Assembly: GCF_000247695.1 (NCBI RefSeq)
Contig: NW_004624778.1
Location: 12,294,556-12,358,555, forward strand
Length of the DNA: 64,000 nt
From: Heterocephalus glaber
Lineage: Eukaryota > Chordata > Mammalia > Rodentia > Bathyergidae
Direction: 5' to 3'
Below the pieces are notes generated by a model, which did no database searches, was not told the origin of the DNA, and saw only the letters and a program-made list of their open reading frames with translations. How positions within the stretch are numbered: position 1 is the stretch's first letter; the number at the start of each line of letters is the position of its first letter. Positions 35,334-45,104 of the stretch are shown here, piece after piece. The position numbers were made by a program, and so were the translations under genes.

Positions 35334-35500
35334 CTTTTTGTTTTGTTTTGAGTTTTTGGTGTTTTGTTTTGTTTTTTTGACTATGTAATCCAAACTGGAT
35401 TTAAACTGACCATGTAGCCCAGGCTGGCCTCAAACTCAAGATTCTTCTACCTCAGCCTCCCAAGTGCTAGGATTACAAGAGTCTGCCACCATGCCCGGCT
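35334..35500 (-). mobile_element. B1-type SINE
   Basis: T/G-rich tail, GTAGCCCAGGCTGGCCTCAA, CTCAGCCTCCCAAGTGCTAG, GCCACCATGCCCGGC. Confidence 0.88.
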
Positions 35501-36142
35501 AGCTCCCACAATTTCTAAGTTTTGAAAATTATAGTGGAATCACAGCTTACCATGAAGCTGTTTTAATTTAGAATTATTGTATTAAGTCATCTAATTAATT
35601 TTTGTCCTTTCAACCAATAATAGAATGTTATAGTGGTTCCTATCAGAATATAATTTTTTCTTAACTATTTTTTCTTATGTCTCAATAACTTTTTATATCT
35701 TTTCAGTCTGTGCTATTCAGTATATAATATTTTATATTATCTATTTATTATGAACAATATTTTATCTATATGAATCCTATAATTTTTAAATTATTGTTAT
35801 CATAAAAGATACTTTGACTTTACTACTGCTTTAATTTTATTTTCATTTGCCCATGGTTATTTTTACCCATTCATTTATTTTACATATTCTGTTTTCTGTT
35901 CTGCTAGTGGTTGCTAGTGTTTAATTTTAACATTTTTAAGGGCATACTTTAACATATTTCTCTGATTATCAAACTGAGGGAAGCAGTAATCTGTGAGCCT
36001 TTATGGTCTAAATTAGGAAACTGTGTGCTGTGTAATTTTTTGTCCCCTTCCCACAAGTATCTAACAGTCATAACTTAATATTGGGTTATTAAATAACTAC
36101 TACTATGAAATATCTTTTAAGTTACATTTAAAAATCAATATC

Positions 36143-36266
36143 AGCCAGGTATGGAGATGAGCACCTCCACTCCCAGCACTCAGGAGGGTCAGCAGGAGAA
36201 TGGCTTGAGCCCAGGAGTTTGAGACCAGCCTGGCCAACAATAGTGAGACTCTGTCTCAAAAAAATT
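36143..36266 (+). mobile_element. B1-type SINE
   Basis: GCCAGGTATGGAG, CACTCCCAGCACTCAGGAGG, GTTTGAGACCAGCCTGGCC and GACTCTGTCTCAAAAAAA. Confidence 0.85.
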
Positions 36267-36484
36267 TTTAAATAAATTAAATACAGTTTTAAATTAAATA
36301 TCTTCCTTTCCAAGGATTACTTCTAGCTTTCCACTCACTCCTATAACCAAAATTATAATTACTTATTTTAATTTCATAAGCCTATCTGGTTTCAGTTTCA
36401 ATTTTCCTTTCCCATCCTTCTATACCATGATTTCCTTAGAGTTGAGTCGTAAATTTCATTGGCAGAAACATACATTCAAGAAAG

Positions 36485-36740
36485 TTGTATGGGGGGGAAT
36501 TTTTTTTAAAGCCTAAAATTTACCATTTTGACCATTTCTAAGTGTATGCTTCAGCGATGTTAACTATACTACCAGTCTTCAAAACTTTTTCATCTTACCA
36601 GACCAAAACTCTGCCCATTAAATGACTTCTGGTACCCACCCCTCCTCAGCTCCTAGCAATCAACATTTTCTCTTCTATGAGTTTGAGGTCTCTAGATACT
36701 TGTCCCCATGTCAGAATCCAGTAGAGAATACTAACTCCTA
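36485..36740 (-). mobile_element. L1M 3'UTR fragment, antisense
   Basis: AAAATTTACCATTTTGACC, TAAGTGTATGCTTCAGCGATG, CTAGCAATCAACATTTTCTC and TATGAGTTTGAGG match the widespread reverse L1M 3'UTR. Confidence 0.75.
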
Positions 36741-36779
36741 CTTCTACCAAAGACCCTTTACCAGAGCCCTCTGATAGTT

Positions 36780-36895
36780 TTAATACCATTTCTTTTGTAC
36801 TACAGTCAAGAATGAACGCGTCCTATCCCAGCCCCTAGTGTAGTGTCTGGAACACGCAAACATATTCTTAAGCAGGAAGAAGGAATGAATGAATG
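36780..36895 (+). mobile_element. L2 LINE 3' end, diverged
   Basis: CCCAGCCCCTAGTGTAGTGTCTGGAACACG followed by GAATGAATGAATGAG is an L2-type terminus. Confidence 0.5.
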
Positions 36896-37417
36896 AGTGG
36901 CTGAACACGTCAGTTTCTCCTACTATCCTCTAGGCCCCTTGCAGGCAGGGGCCCTACTTGGAGTTTCTAGCTCACACTGGGGCTACGATGGGCCTCTGTG
37001 GCTGACTGCTGACCCATGCAGTGTTCCCCTCAGCCTGTCCTGTGGAGAGGGCTGATTTAGGGGTTAGCCCAGAGAGAGAGTTCAGCCAGGCAGAGTTGAA
37101 TGGGGAGGTGACCAGTCTGGATAGGGTGTCACACCTCCTCAGTACTGGGGCCAGCAAGGCAAAGCTGGAGCGCCTCCGTGTAGGGGACAGTGACTCGCAG
37201 CAGGTCTAGGCATTGCCCAGAGAGCAATTGCCCTGGGCGCCTGGCTCAGGGACACCTGAAGAAGAGATGCCATGGCCGTGGGACAGGGTGTTCCTGCTTC
37301 GCTCAGTGAAACCACTGGATCCCCCACCCTGGCCTCATTTAAGACGCGGGGTTTGCCTGCTGTCCCAGGCTCTGGGGCACAGCAAGTCTTACCCAACCCC
37401 TTCTTCTCCAGCCCCGG
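36896..37417. other. CTIF intron just upstream of the exon
   Basis: Non-repetitive, GC about 60%. No further splice-bounded coding block matching CTIF was seen. The large antisense open frame (37139-37744) is treated as chance. Confidence 0.5.
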
Positions 37418-37450
37418 CGAGGCTGACAACAGTCTCTTGTGCCTCCCCAG
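37418..37450 (+). other. 3' splice site of the CTIF exon
   Basis: A plausible branch point, GGCTGACAAC (37421-37430), sits about 22-27 nt before the exon. A pyrimidine-rich TCTCTTGTGCCTCCCC and the AG at 37449-37450 follow. Confidence 0.85.
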
Positions 37451-37606
37451 AAGGACTTCACGGTGCGCGAGGAGCTGCAGCAGCAGGACGTGGAACGCTG
37501 GCTGGGCTTCATCACCTTCCTGTGTGAGGTGTTTGGCACCATGCGTAGCAGCACCGGAGAGCCCTTCCGCGTACTGGTGTGCCCCATCTACACTTGCCTC
37601 AGGGAG
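37451..37606 (+). CDS. CTIF: CTIF internal coding exon (MIF4G domain)
   Basis: CTIF (CBP80/20-dependent translation initiation factor) links the nuclear cap-binding complex to eIF3 for the pioneer round of translation and so supports nonsense-mediated decay. It acts in the cytoplasm, near the nucleus. The 156-bp exon encodes 52 residues in phase 0, from KDFTVREELQQQDVERW to VLVCPIYTCLRE. This matches, from memory almost residue for residue, the second half of the C-terminal MIF4G domain of human CTIF (protein about 600 residues). The helical pattern ..WLGFITFLCEVFGTM.. is typical of MIF4G/HEAT repeats. MIF4GD (SLIP1) is the nearest alternative, but its sequence here differs clearly. The donor AG|GTAAGA at 37607 is strong. 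Third-base GC preference supports coding use. Upstream and downstream exons lie outside the window or were missed. Confidence 0.93.
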
Positions 37607-37612
37607 GTAAGA
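37607..37612 (+). other. 5' splice site of the CTIF exon
   Basis: GGGAG|GTAAGA is close to the consensus donor. If it is skipped, the CTIF frame stays open through the minisatellite to a TAA at 37748-37750. Confidence 0.88.
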
Positions 37613-37626
37613 GATGCTCCCCGCCC

Positions 37627-37695
37627 GGCTCAGCACCGCCCCCGGCTCGGCCACGCCCCCCGACTCGGCCACGCCCCCCGACTCGGCCACGCCCC
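37627..37695 (+). repeat. 18-bp GC-rich minisatellite, about 3.9 units
   Basis: The unit G(G/A)CTCGGCCACGCCCCCC recurs at 37644, 37662 and 37680, with a degraded copy from 37627. Period 18 is a multiple of three, so in the exon's frame it encodes a hexapeptide repeat RLGHAP. Each unit contains CCACGCCC, a KLF/SP-type box. Confidence 0.95.
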
Positions 37696-38030
37696 ACCCT
37701 TGTGGAAATGGAAGGTGCATGCTGAAGCTAAGAGGTTGGATCACCTATAATGGGATTGATCTTTTGATAAAAAGAAATATAGTCCCCCATGCTTCTGCTT
37801 CTAAAGCTAGGTTTTTATTTATTGAGTTTACACAGAGTATTGTTAACTTTATTAATTCCAAATCCAGAATACTGACTACAGACAGGAGGTATTATTTCAA
37901 TGAATGGATCTCTAGGTTGGATTCGTTTACCATTGGATTGTTTTACAAAGAATGTACTTCTAAGTTTCATCTGAAAAAGGAATAAATAAAAATAACCAAG
38001 AAACTTTTGAGATTCAAAAACTCCATGGAG
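37696..38030. other. CTIF intron start; AT-rich open stretch
   Basis: An open frame (37614-37985 +) of 123 codons spans the minisatellite and this AT-rich segment, in a different frame from the exon. The peptide is not familiar. Not called as a gene. Confidence 0.4.
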
Positions 38031-38115
38031 GGCCGGGGATTTAGCTCAGTGGTTCCGCTGCCTGCCTCACAAACGAAAGGTCCCGAGTTCAATCCCCGAT
38101 ACCAAAAAAAAAAAG
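38031..38115 (+). mobile_element. ID-type SINE (GGTCC group)
   Basis: GGATTTAGCTCAGTGG, AAGGTCCCGAGTTCAATCC. AAAACTCCATGG.G occurs at 38017-38030 and 38116-38129. Confidence 0.94.
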
Positions 38116-39067
38116 AAAACTCCATGGGGTACTTATCCTGCCAGATATTATTCCATACTTTGTAAGGTCACTCTAGTTGCTCTAGGAGGATAAAATTGAA
38201 AGAGGCAAAAGTGGAAACTGGGAGCCGGGTTGGGAACTGTTGGTGTCATCCAGGGCCAGGTTTGTGGCTGGGAATACAGCAGTGAATGTCAAAAGAGAGA
38301 GGAGCATTTGGATTCTCCTTGTATTTTTGAATTAGAGCCAATAGGACATGGTGGTGTGGGATGGAAGGGAGGGTCACCGTTTACATCCAGGTGGCTACAT
38401 TTTCTGGAATAGCGGGTGCTGAAAGAGGATCATGTGGGATGATAGCCAGGAGTTGGTTTTCAGGACGTTATATTTGGGCCACCTATTGATGGTCCTTTGG
38501 TTTGCCCCATGTTTGGTGGGCAGAAGGGTCTACAGTCCTGGAAGCAGTTGCGCTGGAGACGGGATTCGCTCATATGAAGTGTCAGTGTACACCTGGCTGT
38601 GGAGGCTGGGGGTGGGATAGCATCACCCCAGAAGAGGGTGTGGATGGGGAGTGGGGAGGGTCTGCAGAGGGGACAGAGGAGGAGTGGCCAGGGAGGGAAG
38701 AGGCAACCAGAAGCCTGAGCTGTCAAGAAGACTTCAGAAGAGCCAGTGAGGACCATCACAGCAGTTCTATAGGAGCTGGTGGCAGCCTGGCACTCTACCT
38801 GTGCTGTCCCGTCCTGTCCTAGCAGCCTTCTGTGGCCACCAGGACATAGGGAGGGACAGCATCTGGAGAGCCAAAGGACTGGGAGGCAGAAGTGTGTTGG
38901 GTTTGGCAATAAGGAAGTGACACCTGGGTGTCAGTAGAGGAGAGGACAGGAGCATGGGCAAGCCCTTCGTGAGGGCTTCTGTGAAAGTCAGCAGAGACAG
39001 GGAGCTCGTTGGCTGAAGGGGAGGAGTAGGGTCAAGGGATGGGTTTGAGTGTGAAGCACTGAAATTC
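38116..39067. other. Intron with an old unnamed repeat (about 38220-38720)
   Basis: CAGGAGTTGGTTTTCAGGACG followed by TATATTTGGGCCACC resembles the same ancient repeat type seen at 17540-18400. No exon. Confidence 0.4.
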
Positions 39068-39148
39068 TTTTTCCAATACCAGGGATCGAACTCAGGACCT
39101 TGTAATTGCAAGGCAGGCGCGGTGCCACTGAGCTAAATCCCCAGCCCT
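39068..39148 (-). mobile_element. ID-type SINE (GGTCC group), short tail
   Basis: AATACCAGGGATCGAACTCAGGACC and GCCACTGAGCTAAATCCCC. Only a short T-rich tail and no clear flanking duplication, so probably older. Confidence 0.88.
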
Positions 39149-39929
39149 AAGACATGTTTGATTTTGACCAGAAGGAGATAGTAGATCAATTTAAGTTAAC
39201 CAGGGATACACTCACAAGTGTTTTTGAGCACCCATTTATAGGACAGTAGTGTGCCCATTCCAGCCTAAAGCAGAGCACGCAAGTCCCTCTGGCATGCTTT
39301 GAAAACCCCAAGATTTTGTTTGCCATTCCGTGTGGGCAAACCCTGTTTTCCTCACAAACATGCCTGAATTCAGACTGGTTTCACAGATTCAGCCCCCAGC
39401 CTCTCCCTCCTGTATTCCCTCTCAAAGCCACATCTCAACAGCAGCACCAAGAGGGCAGGTAGCTTTTTTGGAGGTAAGGAGCTGTCCAGATAGCCATAGG
39501 GATTGTCCCATCCTTGCTTGTGTTAGCCTGTGCCCCAGATAAGTCACCTCAAAACAGGGAGCACCACTGTTCAAGCACAGTGACCTGAATTGCCCCAGTT
39601 TATTCCCTCTGCATGATCTAGACCACTCCTAGTGTTGCTGTCACCTGCTTCCCCCGGCAGGAAGTGGGCTATACTGGGCTGAGACACTTCACACTGCCTG
39701 AGGTGGTGCAAACTTTCTGGTGTGAGATCTGAAAGGTGCTAGGAGGTCTGCATGGACCTGAAACAGAGAGCCCTTCCTAATGCACCTTTGTTTGGCACTT
39801 TAAGCTTTTTGGAACAGTTTGACAAACAGGGACCCATACCATGCTTGTGTAAACTTAAAGAATAAATAAATCATCTATGCGTTTCACCATTTTGTAAAAG
39901 AAAAAAAAACAGTGCCCAGGCTAGGGCAG
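39149..39929. other. Intronic sequence, nothing recognised
   Basis: No exon. A short A-run lies at about 39900-39910. Confidence 0.45.
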
Positions 39930-40075
39930 CATCCCTAGGGCCAGGACCTTGCCTGGATTCAAATCCTAACTGCCAGTTTTTAGCTGTGCTATCTTGGGGG
40001 AAAGTTCACCTGCTCTGAGCTTTCCTCATCTGCAAAGAGGGCTCATGGCTCCTTCTGGGCCAGAGTTTAGGGAGG
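39930..40075 (+). mobile_element. MIR SINE
   Basis: TGGATTCAAATCCTAACTGCC, GCTGTGCTATCTTGGGGGAAAG, CTTTCCTCATCTGCAAAGAGG. Confidence 0.7.
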
Positions 40076-40489
40076 ATGACATAGCACAGAGAGGAAGCTG
40101 AGTGTGCCAGAGAAAGGGGGGGGGGGCGAGTAGGGAAGGAAAGGCTCAGAGAACTCTTTCAGGGTCCTGCCACTTGACTCAGAGAACCGCACATCCTCCA
40201 GGCTGATGGGCTTCAGGACTGAGCACCTGCTAATCGTACAGGAGACATGAGCTGAGCACCCTGCCCAAGCACATACAGCCAGTCCACGCCAGGGTTGGTC
40301 TGGAGCTCCTGAACTCCCCATCCGAGGCACTTTCCAAAAGAGAACTCAGCTTCCCCAAAATGGGGTTTTAAGAAAAGGTGAGGACGTAAAGAGGTGCCCT
40401 AGGGAATCTTCTCAGTCCCTTGGGGGAACCTGAGCCCTTTCTAGGCCCCATGCAGACATCTGAATTCCTATAGCCACTTGCCTTACCAG

Positions 40490-40525
<36 letters not shown>

Positions 40526-41429
40526 ATATCCAGGCCTGACCATTGGTCCCAAAGCAGGTTGAAGCAGCTTATGGAGGTGTGTAAAGTCAAAAGCATTGCT
40601 GCTGCCTACCAAATGCTGGGAAGGTTTAGGCTTTTCCCCTGGGGCTATGCAGATGGCTGACCCCAAATCTGTAACACCCAGCCTGCTTACCTAACTCCCA
40701 GAACTACCCCTAGTCCCACCTTTCCAGCTGCCCACTAGGACCACCTTGCCTGGAGCTCCTCTAACAAGGTGGAGGAACCATACCCCAAGTGCCCCTTGCC
40801 CAGTCCACATACGCACAGGGGCCCAGACCCACCTTTCCTGCATCAGTGCAGCCAGGCAGCAGCCCCAGCCCCAAACTCAACTCTTCTACTGCTCCGGCTG
40901 TTGCTTGTGCACTCTCCCCACACCCACAACCTCTGCTCCCCTTTTCTTCCTTGCCCTGAGTCAAACACAGACCCACTAGCCATCTGTGTGTGAAGTGTCT
41001 CATTTAGAACAAACCTAAGGGAAGATAGAAAGTCCTCACAACTGGCCCATCTCAGTGTCCTAATCACAAAGGTCACCTCATCCTTGGGCCCAGAACAGAT
41101 GCTCAGCCTCCAGGCTTGTCAGTCTGGAGGGCACCAAGTCTCAGAGACCCCCTGTCCCAAGACAAGTCCCCTGGGTACTTCTTTCCCCACCGATGGGAGT
41201 GATCTTGTAACATTTTTACCAAGTTAACTTAACTGTGCTCTCAGTTACTCATACTTGAAACCTTAGAGTCATCTCTGTGTCTGTCTTCCTGGCCCGGACC
41301 TTTCCTCATGGGCCCCGTCAAAGTCACCACTTCTGTGACACTCCCTAGTCCAGACTCCAAGCCTAGCACCCTCCTGAGGAACCAGACAGTGTCTTCCATC
41401 CTAGCTGCATTTTTCCACGCTGCCTGGTG
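40076..41429. other. Intronic sequence with a CA microsatellite
   Basis: A run of about 9 G lies at 40118-40126. 40250-40320 is faintly MIR-like in reverse. 40730-40980 is C-rich. No gene. Confidence 0.45.
40492..40523 (+). repeat. (AC)16 microsatellite
   Basis: Uninterrupted dinucleotide run of 32 bp. Confidence 0.97.
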
Positions 41430-41640
41430 TTGTATTGAGTAACAATATTAGCGCATCTCACTACGTGGAAGGCACGGTGCAAATCACTTTGGGCATTTTT
41501 TTCTCTTTTAATTTGCACATCACCCTGCAGATTATTATCCCCATTTTCCAAAGGAAACAAAGAGGTCACACAACCTGCTGAGGGCCATGCACCCATCAAG
41601 TGGCAGAGTCAACACTGGAATCTCTGGCCCTGCCCCTAAC
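41430..41640 (-). mobile_element. MIR SINE, inverted, near full length
   Basis: GTGGAAGGCACGGTGCAAATCACTTTGGGCAT, TTATTATCCCCATTTTCCAAAGG, GAGGTCACACAACC and CAAGTGGCAGAGTCAACACTGGAATC are in reverse MIR order. Confidence 0.85.
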
Positions 41641-41963
41641 TACCCCACTTCACTTCAGGGCAGGCGCTATTCTATGCCTGTACCTTTGTATTCTCAGCCC
41701 ATAACTTAGCACCTGCTATGCAATGGGAGCCCAGGAGATCTTTATGATTTCAATTTTGCCATAAATAATATGTGCCATTCAGAGGTCCTTCTTGGAGGCA
41801 TGAAGAAGGAGAATTTGCAATGAGCCCTTTTATTACTTAAGAACAAATCATTTCTGCCAAGATGGTTTTCAAAGTGATTGAAGGGTTTTATTGGTCAGTT
41901 AAAATTATGTGTCTCCCTGCCCTGCTGTTTACAGCTCCTGTTTGCTTAGCAAGCTTTTTCAAA
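41641..41963. other. Intronic sequence, nothing recognised
   Basis: AT-rich in its second half. No exon or named repeat. Confidence 0.45.
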
Positions 41964-42079
41964 ATTTATTTTTGAGACAAAGTCTTACTATATGGCCCAA
42001 GCTAGCCTCAAACTTATGATCCTCCTACCTCAGCCTCCCAAATGTTGGGATTATAGGTGTGCATCACCATACCTGGCTT
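41964..42079 (-). mobile_element. B1-type SINE, diverged
   Basis: TTTGAGACAAAGTCTTACTATATGGCCCAAGCTAGCC, CTCAGCCTCCCAAATGTTGGGATTATAGG. GCTTAGCAAG flanks it at 41944-41953 and 42076-42085. Confidence 0.85.
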
Positions 42080-42345
42080 AGCAAGTTCCTTATTATTTTT
42101 TTATTTTAAAAGAATTCATTGTGGTGAGAACAGTTAACAGGTGCTCTGCCCTCTTAATAGATTTTTAGGTATAAATAGGGTATTGTTATCTGAAGGCACA
42201 GTGTTGTACAGCAGATACCTAGAATTTATTCATCTTGCATCACTGAAATTTTGTGATTAGCAACTCCCATTTCCCATTTCCCCAGCCTCTGGAAACCACT
42301 ACACTATTCTTCACCTTGATGATTTTGACTACTTTAGGGACCTTA

Positions 42346-42800
42346 TGAACTATTCCTGTCTCTGTTGCTATAACAAAATACCCATCTCTGCATACTTTAT
42401 AAAGAAAAGAGTTTACATAGCTCACAGTTTTGGAGGCTGAAAGTTCAAACAGCATGGCACCACCTCTTGCTAGGGCTTCCCTGGCTGTGCCATGTCACTC
42501 ATGATGGATGACATCACAGCAGGGGCACTGAGAGAAGGAGTGAGCACACAGTGAGACAGGTAGCTAGAGAGTAATTCAGGGATCAGGCCTGCTCTTTTCA
42601 TAACAACTCCCTGTCTTAGGTACTCACTCCATGCAACTAGCATTAATACTTTTTGAGGACAGCATCCCCCAGTGACCTAATTACTTTTCACTGGGCCCCA
42701 CCTCCGAAAGATTCCTCACCACTTCCCGCCCTGGCCACATTGGAAACCAAGCTCCCAACATGGGAACCCTCAGGTGACAAACTACATCCAAACCAAAGCA
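42346..42800 (-). mobile_element. MaLR-type LTR (MLT1-like) inserted in the L1 3'UTR
   Basis: On the minus strand it begins TGCTTTGGTTTGGATG and ends near GTATTTTGTTATAGCAACAGAGACAGG. Between lie GGTGGGGCCCAGTG, CTAATTAGG-like text and CCTCCAAAACTGTGAGC, all MaLR hallmarks. L1 text is continuous across it (TTTAGGGACCTTA ... AACATAAGTGGAATCAC). Solo LTR with no internal region. Confidence 0.8.
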
Positions 42801-43047
42801 TCTAACATAAGTGGAATCACAGAGTATTTGTCTTCCTGTGACTGGCCTATTTCACTTAGCCTAAAGTCTTCCAGATTTATTGATGCTCTTCCATATCATA
42901 GGACTTCCTTCTTTTTAAAGGCCAAATAATATTCTATTGTGTATGTTTTACACATTTCCTTCACCTGTCCATCAGCTGAAGGACATTTTGGTTATTTTCA
43001 TGTCTTGGCTTATCCTTGAATGGCATTGTCAAGAACATGGAATACAG

Positions 43048-43127
43048 GGCCGGGGATTTAGCTTAGTGGTTTCACTGCCTGCTGCACAAGCACAAGGACC
43101 CGAGTTTGATCCCCAGTACCAAAAAAA
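43048..43127 (+). mobile_element. ID-type SINE (GGACC group) inside L1
   Basis: GGGGATTTAGCTTAGTGG, TGCACAAGCACAAGGACC, GAGTTTGATCCCCAGTACC. The 17-bp flanks AAGAACATGG.ATACAG-type, 43031-43047 and 43128-43144, differ at one base. Box A carries a C-to-T change (GCTTAG). Confidence 0.94.
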
Positions 43128-43977
43128 AAGAACATGGAGTACAGACCTCTCTTTGAGGTCATGATTCCAATTCTTTTGAATACTCAGAAGTAAGATTGCT
43201 GGGTCATGTGGTAGTTCTATTTATAGCTTATTGAGGAGCCTCCATACTGTGGCTACATCATTTTATATTACCACCAGCATTGTACAGAGGTTCCAGTCTC
43301 CACATCCTCACCCACAGTTGCTCTTTTGGTTTTTGGGTGTAAAGTGATGCCTAAGAGGTATAAAGTGATACTTCATTGTGGTTTTGATTGAACCTCCCTA
43401 ATGATCAGTGACATTCAGCATTTTCCCTATATCTGCTAGCCATTTGCACGTCTTCTTTGGAGAAATATGTGTTCAAATCCTTAGCCTATTTTTTAATTGG
43501 GTTGTTAGGACTTTAGCTGTTGAATTGTAGAAGTTCCTTGGGTATTCTGGATATTAATTCCTTACCTGGTGTATGCTTTGCAAATATCTTCTCACATTCT
43601 GTAGGTTATCTCTCACTCTGCTGATTGTTTTCTTTGCTGTGCAGAAGCTTTTTATTTTGACAGAAGCCTACTTGTCTGTTTTTGCTTTTGTTGCTTGTGC
43701 TTTCGGTCATATCCAAAAAAAAATTATTGCCCAAATCAATGTCAAGAAGTTTTTCCCTATATTTTCTATTAGTTTTATTCTTTCATGTCTTACACCTAAG
43801 TCTTCAACACCACTTGAGTTGATTTTTGCATATGGCATGAGATGAGGGTCCAATTTCATTCCTCTCCATGTGGATATCCAGTTTTCCCAACACCATGTTT
43901 GAAGAAACTGTCTTTTTCTCAAGCTGACCTCTTGGAACCCTTGTTGAAGGGTAAACTGACTGTAAATGCATGGATTT

Positions 43978-44350
43978 TTTTCCTTAAATTCTTTTATTGG
44001 TACATTTTAGGTATACAATACATTTACATTTATCATTGGGTACTTGTACCTGTACATGATGTATCTTGGTTCTTATTTTTTCCCCATTCGCTGTGCTCCA
44101 TTCACCCCCTCCAACCTTCCCTATTTACAAAGACTTTGTTTCCATTTTTTCCTTTTCTCATAATTTTTCCTTTCCCCTTTCCCACCCACTTTCCCTACAC
44201 CTTTGGACCTTTTCTTCCTATTTCAAATTATCAGTTATTTGTTTTTATCATTTTAATCCTTATTTACACTTTCAGTTTTTCACACCAAAGAAATTATTTG
44301 GTATTTACACATGTGGGTCCTATTTATTTCACTTAAGAGTATGGCCTCAA
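43978..44350 (-). mobile_element. Second L1 fragment (3'UTR and end of ORF2) nested in the first
   Basis: Left edge TTTTTTTCC, then TTTTATTGGTACATTTTAGG and TTCACCCCCTCCAACCTTCCC (reverse L1 3'UTR), ending near CTATTTATTTCACTTAAGAG. Host L1 ORF2 is continuous across it (AATGCATGGATTT at left, TGCATCCATTTATTTCTGG at right), giving an imperfect duplication of about 12 bp. Severely 5'-truncated. Confidence 0.7.
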
Positions 44351-44659
44351 TGTGCATCCATTTATTTCTGGAGTCTCTTATTCTGTTCCATAAAGTCTAT
44401 AAGTCTGTTTAAATGCCAATACTGTATTGTTTTGATTACTGTAGCTTTGTAGTATATTTTGAAATTAGGAAATGTGATGCCTCAGGCTTTGTTCTTTGTT
44501 CAAAATTGCTCTATTTGGGGTCCTATCTGACTACAGATAAATTTTAGAATTGTGAAATATTTCTGTAAAAAATATGCCATTCAAATTCTTAGAAGGATTG
44601 CATTGAATCTGTAAATCACTTTAGTGGAACTTTTCATAATATTGAGTTTTCCAGTCCAA

Positions 44660-45104
44660 GATCAGGAACAAGACAAAAATGTCCACTGTTACCACTTCTA
44701 TTCAACTTAGTCCTAGAAAGCCTAACTGGAGCAACTAGGAAAGAAATAAGGGAAAAAAGGCATCCAAATCAGGAAGAAGTAAAATTGTCCCTGTTTGCAG
44801 ATGACATGATGTCATATATAGTAAAATTTTAAGCTCTCCTTTCAAAATCTATTATAATTAATAAGAAATTCAATAAAGTTACAGGATACCAAATCGAATA
44901 CAAAAATCAGTTGCATTTCTATATATGAATAATGAGCTATCTGAAAAAATAGAAGCACAATCCCTTTTACAATAGCATCAAAAAGAATAAAACACTTAGG
45001 AATAAACTAAGGAAGTAAAAGATTCATACACTGAAAATGATGAAACATCAATGAAAAAAGTTAAGGAAGACACAGATGAATGGAAAGCTACCCCATGAGC
45101 TCAT
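44660..45104 (+). mobile_element. Inverted 5' segment of the L1 (twin-priming product)
   Basis: Sense-strand L1 ORF2 reverse-transcriptase region: GATCAGGAACAAGACAAAAATG, GTCCCTGTTTGCAGATGACATGATG (encodes the FADDM variant of the RT YADD box), CAAAAATCAGTTGCATTTCTATATA and AATGGAAAGC. Its distal end (about 45104) abuts, in L1 coordinates, the start of the minus segment at 44659, as expected for inversion during one insertion. Confidence 0.85.

Larger units (their letters stand above)
32040..36130 (-). mobile_element. Old L1 (L1M-type), antisense, 3'UTR to ORF2
   Basis: AT-rich text reads as reverse L1 ORF2. 32330-32480 is 3'-end-like. CTTTCCCCAGCTTATCGATTGCC, CCATCTGGAATTCATTTTAGG, AGCTTTAGAATAGG, TTAAATCCTTCAGCTTAG and ACCACATCCCACAAGTTTTTG match well-known reverse ORF2 segments in order. 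Riddled with stops. Three ID and one B1 SINE have landed in it. Boundaries are approximate, and more than one L1 copy may be joined here. Confidence 0.65.
42085..45104 (-). mobile_element. L1 LINE with 5' inversion, hosting three later insertions
   Basis: Minus-strand L1. From its 3' end at the left: 3'UTR (GAATTTATTCATCTTGC, CCAGCCTCTGGAAACCACTACAC), ORF2 3' part (CTATTTCACTTAGCC, TAATATTCTATTGTGTATG, TGTGCAGAAGCTTTTTATTTTGAC, GGATATCCAGTTTTCCC), then CCAATACTGTATTGTTTTGATTACTG and AGGATTGCATTGAATCTG up to about 44659. Beyond that the L1 continues in the opposite orientation. Interrupted by a MaLR LTR, an ID SINE and a second L1. Confidence 0.85.

Noticed and set aside
37139..37744. 201-codon antisense open frame opposite the CTIF exon
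   Set aside because: Its apparent repeats are the minisatellite read backwards. The GC-rich coding exon on the other strand explains the lack of stops.
43573..44452. Hydrophobic open frames of 90-164 codons on the + strand
   Set aside because: They are the antisense of L1 ORF2 and 3'UTR sequence, so membrane-like appearance is an artefact of T-rich text.
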